A stretch of DNA of 5,788 bases from Desulfobulbaceae bacterium (GTDB lineage Bacteria > Desulfobacterota > Desulfobulbia > Desulfobulbales > Desulfocapsaceae): NCBI GenBank assembly GCA_031256095.1, contig JAIRRG010000098.1, positions 1 through 5,788 on the forward strand, in the 5' to 3' direction. Position 1 is the first letter of the stretch. Every line of letters begins with the position of its first letter. This document shows, piece after piece, positions 1-5,192 of this stretch. The position numbers were made by a program, and so were the translations under genes. The notes under the pieces are model-generated. The model was not told the origin of the DNA. It saw only the letters and a list, made by a program, of their open reading frames with translations, and did no database searches.

Positions 1-1
1 G

Positions 2-202
2 CTACCTGGCATCATCCCACTGATTTCATTGCCTAAATTGGAAAGAGAAGGACTTCTGCCCAAAGAAGCCATCGCCGACCTCAACCTGCTCCGCGCCCAC
101 AATTCGATCCTCTTCGACTTCGCGGTTAAGCGGGCGCTGAATTGGCAAGGGAAAAAATTGGCGCCCAGGATATTTGCCAGCCGGCGGCTTTTCGAGACGT
201 GA
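2..202 (+). CDS. C-terminal fragment of an unidentified protein (5' end outside window)
   Basis: An open frame enters from the left edge and runs 66 codons to a TGA at 200-202. The visible residues are a mixed soluble-looking sequence (for example LPKEAIADLNLLRAHNSILF, then a basic stretch ending ASRRLFET) with no transmembrane segment and no motif I recognise. The first part, with a Leu-rich helix and an LLRAHN segment, looks alpha-helical. The basic tail could be a nucleic-acid or protein contact, which is guesswork. An 8-bp inverted repeat begins 2 bp after the stop. The opposite strand also has a short open frame here, but it is Arg/Gln/Phe-rich and looks like a shadow. I do not assign a family; the start and most of the protein lie upstream. 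Confidence 0.5.
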   Translation, partial: LPGIIPLISLPKLEREGLLPKEAIADLNLLRAHNSILFDFAVKRALNWQGKKLAPRIFASRRLFET

Positions 203-427
203 CCATTTTCTCAAAGCGAGAAAATTGACAAAGCTATGACGATAGAAACCATGAAGCAGATTGTTGCCGCGCGATAGGAGAAATGATGTAGTATACTTAT
301 GGGTTTCGCGGCGATTTGATATTTATATTATTAAACAATTCAGCGGTAATACTCGATCAATTATCATCCCGACGCCACCGGGATTTTGCCAGGGCTTACG
401 ACCTTATCCTTTGACAAAGAAATACCC
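203..427. other. Non-coding gap with an AT-rich stretch upstream of the hydrolase gene
   Basis: No convincing gene lies here. Positions 281-369 are about 31% G+C by hand count, far below the GC-rich genes on either side. The stretch contains -10-like hexamers, TATACT at 292-297 and TATATT at 324-329, but neither has a good -35 at 16-18 bp. The region probably carries the promoter of the hydrolase-deaminase unit, but I cannot place it. No terminator with a T-run is visible. The short open frames crossing this gap show no protein-like composition. Confidence 0.4.
205..225. repeat. Perfect 8-bp inverted repeat just after the first stop codon
   Basis: ATTTTCTC at 205-212 is the exact reverse complement of GAGAAAAT at 218-225, separated by the 5-nt loop AAAGC. 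It begins 2 bp after the TGA at 200-202. The stem is AT-rich and is not followed by a run of T, so it is at best a weak terminator. It could equally be a small operator, since it abuts a TTGACA at 225-230. No good -10 hexamer follows that TTGACA at 16-18 bp. Confidence 0.45.
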
Positions 428-1267
428 ATGCCTTACGAAAAACTCGACCGCCCGGAGTCACTAAGCTGGATATTTAAACCGGCGGCGACCGCGCCAACGG
501 CGCCACCCGCCGGGGCCCATGACCTGTTCTGGCCGATGGCCGATGGCGTCCGTCTCGCCTGTCGCATATACGAAGCGGAAACGCCAGCGGCGCCGATGAT
601 TCTCCATTTTCACGGGCGCAGTGACAGCATCGCCGCCTGCGACCTGATTGCCGCCGGCTACACCGGCGCCGGTCTCAGTTTCGCGGTTGCCAGCTATCGC
701 GGTTATGGCGCTAGCGACGGCACACCGACAGTCTCGGCGATGTTTGCCGACGGTGAGCGGATTCTTGATCATCTCTTGGCCTGGCGCCGCGAACACGGCC
801 ATGGCGGTCCCTTATTGGTCATGGGCCGGTCACTGGGCAGCGCCGCCGCCATCGACCTGTGTTTGAAAAGGCAGCGCGACTTTAAGTGTCTCATAATTAT
901 AAGCGGTATTGGCGACACTCTGCCGCTCATGGCCCATACCGGCATCGCCCCGCCCAAAGACGGCATGAGCGAGGCCGATGGTTTTGGCAACTGCGAGAAG
1001 ATCGCCGGGATCAGCCTGCCGACCCTGATCCTGCACGGATCGCGGGATGAGACGGTGCCGCCGTCGTTGGCCGAGAAGCTGCAAGCGGCCAGCGGCGCCC
1101 GCAACAAGCGTTTTCTTTTGGTGCCTGGCGCCGAGCACAAGACGGTTATCGCCCAAGCCGGGCCGCTCTATTTTCAGACGATCAAAGGTTTCGTCGATGA
1201 CATCACCGGGGCCAGCGACTGGCGAAGCCGCCGCCGCGCCCAGAAAAATCGGGGGCAAGGACAATGA
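428..1267 (+). CDS. Alpha/beta hydrolase (serine hydrolase, substrate unknown)
   Basis: This is a 279-residue serine hydrolase of the alpha/beta fold. Visible landmarks are the HFHGRSD strand-loop (H62-G63, oxyanion-hole region), the SYRGYGASDG segment (about 89-98), the nucleophile elbow G133-R134-S135-L136-G137, the acid D207 in LHGSRDETVPP, and the base H237 in PGAEHK. All three members of the triad are present in order, so the protein should be active. The layout resembles the COG1073-like group of small cytosolic hydrolases. There is no signal peptide or membrane segment. The ATG at 428 was chosen because the protein is full length from it. A TTG at 386 is in frame and would add 14 residues. 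Neither start has a strong Shine-Dalgarno sequence. The stop overlaps the next start (ATGA, 1264-1267), indicating translational coupling to the dCMP deaminase. The natural substrate cannot be read from sequence. Confidence 0.87.
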   Translation: MPYEKLDRPESLSWIFKPAATAPTAPPAGAHDLFWPMADGVRLACRIYEAETPAAPMILHFHGRSDSIAACDLIAAGYTGAGLSFAVASYRGYGASDGTPTVSAMFADGERILDHLLAWRREHGHGGPLLVMGRSLGSAAAIDLCLKRQRDFKCLIIISGIGDTLPLMAHTGIAPPKDGMSEADGFGNCEKIAGISLPTLILHGSRDETVPPSLAEKLQAASGARNKRFLLVPGAEHKTVIAQAGPLYFQTIKGFVDDITGASDWRSRRRAQKNRGQGQ

Positions 1268-1803
1268 AACGCCGCGATTATCTGTCGTGGGATGAATACT
1301 TCATGGCCGTGGCGCTCTTGTCGGCGCAGCGCAGCAAGGACCCACACACCCAGGTCGGAGCCTGCATCGTCAATGACCAGAACCGCATCGTCGGCGTCGG
1401 CTACAACGGCCTGCCGCGCGGCTGCTCCGACGACGACATGCCCTGGGGCCGTGACGGTGATTTTCTGCAAAGCAAATACCCCTACGTCTGCCACGCCGAA
1501 TTGAACGCGGTCTTGAACGCCATCTCCACCGATTTGCGCCAGTGCCGCATCTATGTCACGCTTTTTCCCTGTAACGAATGTGTCAAGGTAATTATGCAGT
1601 CAGGCATCGGCGAAATCATCTATCTTTCTGACAAATATGGCGATTCCGACGCGGTCAAGGCGGCCAAGACCATGCTTGACCGTTCGCCTTATATCGATTA
1701 CCGGCGGTTCATGCCGGATCGCGACGGCCTGGTTTTGTCGTTCACGCCGCCGGACGGGGAACGGCCTGCCGAACGGCTCACCGAAAGGTCCGCCACCTCA
1801 TGA
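1264..1803 (+). CDS. Deoxycytidylate (dCMP) deaminase, animal DCTD-like
   Basis: This 179-residue zinc enzyme of the cytidine/deoxycytidylate deaminase fold should convert dCMP to dUMP, the substrate of thymidylate synthase, in the cytosol. The zinc site is complete: H77-A78-E79 (E79 as proton shuttle) and P102-C103-N104-E105-C106. The segment GYNGLPRGCSDDDMPW (46-61) and the SDKYGDSDA stretch (122-130) are characteristic of true dCMP deaminases rather than tRNA adenosine or riboflavin deaminases. In the family these enzymes are typically allosteric, activated by dCTP and inhibited by dTTP; conservation of the glycine-rich loop suggests the same here (inference). From memory, the N-terminal half (YFMAVALLSAQRSKDP, VGACIVN, KYPYVCHAELNA) is strikingly close to vertebrate DCTD. 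The last 18 residues are a polar tail. The start overlaps the hydrolase stop by 4 bp, with purine-rich GGGGG and AAGGA upstream. The stop overlaps the convergent glycosyltransferase gene by 6 bp. Confidence 0.95.
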   Translation: MKRRDYLSWDEYFMAVALLSAQRSKDPHTQVGACIVNDQNRIVGVGYNGLPRGCSDDDMPWGRDGDFLQSKYPYVCHAELNAVLNAISTDLRQCRIYVTLFPCNECVKVIMQSGIGEIIYLSDKYGDSDAVKAAKTMLDRSPYIDYRRFMPDRDGLVLSFTPPDGERPAERLTERSATS

Positions 1804-2487
1804 GCGGCGCGTCAAGCGCCGCCACAGCAGGCGGGAAAAGGTCTGGCTATTGCGCCAAAAATCGAGCCAGGGCCGAAAATGACTGACCCGCTGGCCTTTG
1901 CCTTGATAGATGACCGAGATTGGCGCCTCCTTGACAGTCAGGCCGTGCCTTTTCGCCAACACGAGAATTTCCACCTCGAATTGATAACGTCTGGCCCGCA
2001 CGCCTAAATTCAAGCTTTCCGGCAACGGATACAGCCTAAATCCGGATTGCGAATCGCTGACCCGCGGCCCGCCGCAGGCCCATACCCAAAAGTTGGAAAA
2101 GCCCCGGCCAAAGCGGCTGCTCCACGGCACATGTTCACCAGCCATACCCTGACGTGCGCCAACCACCAAGGCCAGCTCTTTTTCGGCGACGGCCAGGAGT
2201 TTTATCCCATCAGCCGGTCGGTGCTGGCCGTCGGCGTCAATGGTCAAAGCCGCGTCATGCCCCAAGGCCACCGCCGCTGTAAATCCCATCAAGAGGGCCG
2301 CACCCTTGCCCTGATTTTTCCCATGTCTGAGCAGGACGATATCAGAAAGAGCGGCTAAAACCGCCCGCGTTTCGGCATCGGAACCGTCATCGACGGCAAT
2401 GATGGGCAGGCCGAGGGCGCGGGCTTCGGCAATCACCGCCGCCACAGACGGATGGTTGTAGACCGGAATGACAACGACCGGCTTCAT
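1798..2487 (-). CDS. Family 2 glycosyltransferase, dolichyl/polyprenyl-phosphate hexose synthase-like
   Basis: This 229-residue GT-A fold enzyme should transfer a sugar from a nucleotide donor, probably to a lipid or polyprenyl-phosphate acceptor at the cytosolic membrane face. Motifs appear in the expected order: PVVVIPVYNH (3-12), the nucleotide-binding VDDGSD (32-37), NQGKGAAL (58-65), the metal-binding DADGQH (84-89; D84-A85-D86), SDSQSGFRLY (144-153), and RRYQFEVEIL (166-175) with acidic residues E171 and E173. There is no C-terminal membrane segment, so it is the short soluble form. The last 20 residues are Arg/Trp-rich and could contact the membrane. The ATG overlaps the stop of the upstream channel gene (ATGA across 2484-2487), with AAGGAT about 11 nt before it, so translation is probably coupled. 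The sugar and acceptor are not determinable; DPM1-like or undecaprenyl-phosphate sugar transfer are the nearest comparisons. Confidence 0.9.
   Translation of the reverse strand: MKPVVVIPVYNHPSVAAVIAEARALGLPIIAVDDGSDAETRAVLAALSDIVLLRHGKNQGKGAALLMGFTAAVALGHDAALTIDADGQHRPADGIKLLAVAEKELALVVGARQGMAGEHVPWSSRFGRGFSNFWVWACGGPRVSDSQSGFRLYPLPESLNLGVRARRYQFEVEILVLAKRHGLTVKEAPISVIYQGKGQRVSHFRPWLDFWRNSQTFSRLLWRRLTRRS
1804..1822. terminator. Perfect GC hairpin at the convergent gene ends, possible terminator without a U-tract
   Basis: GCGGCGC at 1804-1810 pairs perfectly with GCGCCGC at 1816-1822 around the loop GTCAA. The stem is entirely G/C and starts directly after the deaminase TGA (1801-1803). On the other strand it lies within the glycosyltransferase coding end and produces its near-symmetric tail RRLTRR. 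No T-run follows on either strand, so it is not a canonical intrinsic terminator. It may slow polymerase or protect the deaminase mRNA 3' end, or it may simply result from repeated arginine codons. Confidence 0.35.
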
Positions 2488-4955
2488 TCCTGGTTGGTAT
2501 CCTTAGTGGTTTTCTCTTGCAATCCACGAAGTTGCCGGACCATCTTTTCATCCATGCTGCGCAGGTGCAGGTCATTTTGCGGGAAGGGCATTTCGATGCC
2601 GGCTTCGTTAAAACGGCTCTCGATTTCGACATTCAGCTCGCTGAGGATGCCGGCCGAATGAAGATAATCGGGCAGCCAGGCCCGCAGCTCGAAATCAAGC
2701 GAACTGGCGGCAAAGGCCATGAACAAGACCGTCGGCTTTGGCTCCGACAGCACGCCAGGATGCTCGTTGGCGCAGGCGAGAAGAATCTCCATGACCTTGG
2801 CCACATCCGAACCATAGGCGACGCCGACCGGCACCTTCAGCCGCGCCCGGCGATTGGCCAGCGTCCAGTTGGTAACCTGACCGGTAATAAGCATCGAATT
2901 GGGGACGACGACTTCGGCATTGTCATAGGTGCGGATGATGGTGGCGCGCAAGCCGACCTCCTTGACTTCGCCGGTATCGCTACCAAAGCGGATGGTGTCG
3001 CCAACCTTGATTGGCCTCTCGAACAAAAGTATCAGGCCACTGGCGAAATTGTTGACGATCGCCTGCAAACCAAAGCCGATACCAACACCCAAGGCGCCGC
3101 CGACGATGGTCAGTTGCGCCAGCTTGAAGCCAAGGACATTAAGCATGACGAGAAAGGTCAGGGCGATGATGACGTAATGGGCCAGGCGGGCAATCGACAC
3201 GCGCACGCCCATCTCGCTGGTGTAGCGCGGCAGCACGCCGCGCACCAGCACATATTGGAGGGTCTCGGAGACCAGCAGCCCGGAATAGAAAATCAGTACG
3301 ACAAGAACGAGAAATCCCGGTGACAAGCGGAGATCGCCGATGGTGAAACCAAAGTCGTTGACGCCGGCGATTGCCGCCCCAACGTTGGGATAGAACCGCC
3401 AGACCACGGTCAGGACCGCCAGCATCAAAAGGCCGTGCGCCCACAGCAGAATCGGCCGGCTTTTTTTAAGGATTATTGCCCGATTTTCGCGGAAGGCCGC
3501 CACCGGTATCAGCGACAGAGCCAGTTCAAAAAGGCTCTCATGGAAACGGAACAGCATCCAGATCATCAAAATGGAGACGATGGTCGATAAGGCGATGAAG
3601 AAAAAGAAGAGGGCAAAATAGTTGAAACCGGCCAGGCCGGCCACAAGAACGATGGCCGGCAGGATGCCCCAGGATTTGCGGATCGCCTCGCTAACTTTGT
3701 CGCTGCCATCGCGCATACCCGGCAGAAGCCCACGGAGATAGAGGCAGGCCGCCAGCGCCGACACGAGGAAAACATAGAGGAAAAGCAAGGTTCTCGGCAA
3801 GCCAACGATGATGAACAGAAAGGCCACGGCCAGAAACAGGGCCAGGCGGCTGAGGGTGCGGCGACGGTCTGGATGCAGGCCAGCGCCATATAAAAGCCGC
3901 ATCACGGCCAATATGTTGGCAATACGCAGGATCAGACCCCATTCCTGCGACATGCTAAGGTCAGGTGAAACCTTGTTGAGCATCAACATGCCGGTGGAAA
4001 CCAGGAAGATGCTGGTCGCCAGCGGATGATTGGCAAAGGCCAGCCAGTAGGCGGCGTCGTGAAATTGCTTTGACCAACGGATGGCGGCAACGAGCGGCAC
4101 GAGCAAAAGGACCAGCAGCAGGCGCATCCCCTGCTGGCTGAGAAGGTCGAGCTGTTCGATCACAAAATTGCTGACGCTGTGCTGGGTTTCCTTGAGCAAT
4201 GTGATATTGAAGCGGGTATAAAATCCGGAGGAAAAGACCGAGTCGCCGCGTTTCGAGATGTTTTCGGCGCGGGTCTTTTCCTGGATTTTCCGCAGATCAT
4301 TCTGAACCTCCTGGAGCTGGGCCTGCGCGTCGCCAGCCCGCCGTCCGATATCAAGATAGGGCGACAGCGATTTGTCGATCAGGCCGATCGCCTGGTCTAT
4401 TTTGACGCCAAGATTTTTCTTTTCATCCTGAACGATGTCCGGCCCGGCGCCGCTATCGGCTTGGATGCCGCCGAGGCTGGTCTTGCGCCCCAGCCAGGTC
4501 TGGCGTTGTTTCGACAGGTCGGCCACCGCCTGGCGCACTGACTCGGTGACCGTCTTGAGACGGGCCGCCAGGCGCTGCATTTCTCCTTCGTACACCTGGG
4601 TGTGGCCCGATTGCATTTGCTCGCTGCTTTTGGCATAAGCCACTTCGTCCTGCATCTTTTTGATGTCGGCGGCGCTGGCCTCCAGTTCCTGGCTGAGGGC
4701 GGCGGGATCGGGCAACGACGCCAGCTTCTCCCGCAAATTGAGCATATCTTCAGGGATGGTCGCGGACAGGGAATAAATACCGGTCAAGCTAGCGGCGCTC
4801 TGGGTGGGACTGGCGTCACCGCCACTTGCCACTGGCCCCGGCCCAGCCTGGCTTGGGTTGTCAGCGGCGAAAAGTGGCAAAGTGCCAGAAAAAATCAGCG
4901 AAGCGGCGAAAATGATGGCCAGGACATGGCGCCTGGCGGGCATGGTTTGGCTCAT
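2484..4955 (-). CDS. Large MscS-family mechanosensitive channel with periplasmic coiled-coil domain
   Basis: This 823-residue inner-membrane channel should open under membrane tension to release solutes during hypo-osmotic shock. A signal peptide (basic start, hydrophobic 10-27, likely cleavage after LFA at 30) leads into a Ser/Ala/Gly-rich linker and a helical, probably coiled-coil periplasmic region (about 68-265). Around ten hydrophobic segments follow between 276 and 608. The pore helix is 615-645, containing GALGVGIGFGLQAIVNNFAS and then LLFERPIKVGDTI, the MscS hallmark. The beta domain (about 646-705, with VVVPNS at 682-687) and the alpha/beta C-terminal domain (about 708-798) complete the MscS core; a charged tail follows. 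The length lies between small MscS (286 residues) and MscK or MscM (about 1,100). The N-terminal half may match DUF3772, which occurs with MscS domains; this needs a profile search. The ATG at 4955 lacks a clear Shine-Dalgarno sequence, and Met5 is an alternative start. The gene overlaps the downstream glycosyltransferase by 4 bp. Confidence 0.93.
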   Translation of the reverse strand: MSQTMPARRHVLAIIFAASLIFSGTLPLFAADNPSQAGPGPVASGGDASPTQSAASLTGIYSLSATIPEDMLNLREKLASLPDPAALSQELEASAADIKKMQDEVAYAKSSEQMQSGHTQVYEGEMQRLAARLKTVTESVRQAVADLSKQRQTWLGRKTSLGGIQADSGAGPDIVQDEKKNLGVKIDQAIGLIDKSLSPYLDIGRRAGDAQAQLQEVQNDLRKIQEKTRAENISKRGDSVFSSGFYTRFNITLLKETQHSVSNFVIEQLDLLSQQGMRLLLVLLLVPLVAAIRWSKQFHDAAYWLAFANHPLATSIFLVSTGMLMLNKVSPDLSMSQEWGLILRIANILAVMRLLYGAGLHPDRRRTLSRLALFLAVAFLFIIVGLPRTLLFLYVFLVSALAACLYLRGLLPGMRDGSDKVSEAIRKSWGILPAIVLVAGLAGFNYFALFFFFIALSTIVSILMIWMLFRFHESLFELALSLIPVAAFRENRAIILKKSRPILLWAHGLLMLAVLTVVWRFYPNVGAAIAGVNDFGFTIGDLRLSPGFLVLVVLIFYSGLLVSETLQYVLVRGVLPRYTSEMGVRVSIARLAHYVIIALTFLVMLNVLGFKLAQLTIVGGALGVGIGFGLQAIVNNFASGLILLFERPIKVGDTIRFGSDTGEVKEVGLRATIIRTYDNAEVVVPNSMLITGQVTNWTLANRRARLKVPVGVAYGSDVAKVMEILLACANEHPGVLSEPKPTVLFMAFAASSLDFELRAWLPDYLHSAGILSELNVEIESRFNEAGIEMPFPQNDLHLRSMDEKMVRQLRGLQEKTTKDTNQE

Positions 4956-4980
4956 GGTATGAAAGAGATGAAAGTGGCTG

Positions 4981-5001
4981 GCCTACCGGCTGTGGGTAGG
5001 C
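4981..5001 (-). promoter_or_regulatory. 7-bp-stem hairpin in the presumed leader of the channel mRNA
   Basis: On the + strand GCCTACC (4981-4987) pairs with GGTAGGC (4995-5001) around a 7-nt loop. The hairpin ends 25 bp before the channel ATG at 4955, inside the presumed 5' leader. A run of seven A on the + strand (5003-5009) reads as a T-run on the channel strand, but it lies upstream of the stem, so this is not a terminator of channel transcription. In the + direction no T-run follows. A role in mRNA stability or translation is conceivable only. Confidence 0.4.
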
Positions 5002-5018
5002 GAAAAAAATGGCGGGAT

Positions 5019-5034
5019 GGCGCGGCGCCGCGCC
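5019..5034. repeat. Perfect 16-bp palindrome in the divergent intergenic region
   Basis: GGCGCGGCGCCGCGCC equals its own reverse complement over all 16 bases. It has no loop, so it suits a dimeric DNA-binding protein better than an RNA hairpin. It lies just downstream of the proposed channel promoter (-10 at 5048-5053) and directly before a TTGACA at 5035-5040. GGCGCC cores are common in this GC-rich DNA, which lowers the significance. Confidence 0.45.
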
Positions 5035-5047
5035 TTGACAAGTAGCC

Positions 5048-5076
5048 ATTAAACCGGAGGAAGAGAAGAATTGCAA
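5048..5076 (-). promoter_or_regulatory. Candidate sigma70-type promoter for the channel-glycosyltransferase unit
   Basis: Read on the - strand, TTGCAA (5076-5071, 4 of 6 matches to TTGACA) is followed after exactly 17 bp by TTTAAT (5053-5048, 5 of 6 matches to TATAAT). Transcription would begin near 5041 and give a leader of about 85 nt holding the 16-bp palindrome and the hairpin at 4981-5001. This is the best promoter-like pair I found in the divergent region. It is a pattern match only. Confidence 0.4.
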
Positions 5077-5108
5077 CCGCCGCTCGCAACCCGTCGCTGG
5101 CCATCAAC

Positions 5109-5132
5109 ATTGACAGCGTCGCCTCTGTCAAT
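5109..5132. promoter_or_regulatory. 8-bp inverted repeat upstream of waaA, possible operator
   Basis: ATTGACAG at 5109-5116 and CTGTCAAT at 5125-5132 are perfect inverted copies with an 8-nt spacer, so the centres are about 16 bp apart, a spacing common for dimeric repressors. Each arm contains a TTGACA -35-like hexamer, one per strand. It ends 60 bp before the waaA start. No convincing -10 hexamer follows at 16-18 bp for waaA (the TAAGCA region is poor), so a promoter here is uncertain. Confidence 0.45.
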
Positions 5133-5180
5133 TAAGCAGGAAGAAAGCATTGCCTTCACCGCCTTCGCCCTTTTCCGTCG

Positions 5181-5186
5181 GGAGGA
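5181..5186 (+). promoter_or_regulatory. Strong Shine-Dalgarno sequence of waaA
   Basis: GGAGGA (GGGAGGA counting the G at 5180) lies 6 nt before the ATG at 5193 and fixes that start. It is the clearest ribosome binding site in the window, in contrast to the hydrolase and channel genes, which have weak or no such sites. Confidence 0.85.
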
Positions 5187-5192
5187 ATTTTC

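Noticed and set aside
225..253. TTGACA at 225-230 as a promoter for the hydrolase unit
   Set aside because: No acceptable -10 hexamer occurs 16-18 bp downstream (ACCATG region), so I did not call a promoter.
261..464. 67-codon frame from a TTG in the AT-rich gap
   Set aside because: It has no Shine-Dalgarno sequence and no protein-like pattern, and it overlaps the hydrolase start in another frame.
662..673. 12-bp palindrome ACCGGCGCCGGT
   Set aside because: It lies within hydrolase coding sequence (Thr-Gly-Ala-Gly codons) and is explained by Gly-Ala codon use; GGCGCC cores recur in other coding parts of the window.
769..1264. Long open frames on the - strand across the hydrolase gene
   Set aside because: They lie opposite the nucleophile elbow and the acid and base residues of the hydrolase, and are Arg/Pro-rich shadows without family motifs.
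2517..3323. 268-codon open frame on the + strand opposite the channel gene
   Set aside because: It is antisense to the conserved MscS core, is His/Gln/Asp-rich with no motif, and has the composition expected from the complement of a GC-rich gene.
4602..5045. 147-codon + strand open frame reaching into the divergent intergenic region
   Set aside because: It is mostly antisense to the channel N-terminus, has low-complexity Gly/Gln composition and no ribosome binding site.
5035..5063. TTGACA at 5035-5040 as a waaA promoter
   Set aside because: The 16-18 bp downstream positions read as purine-rich GGAGGAAG, with no resemblance to a -10 hexamer.
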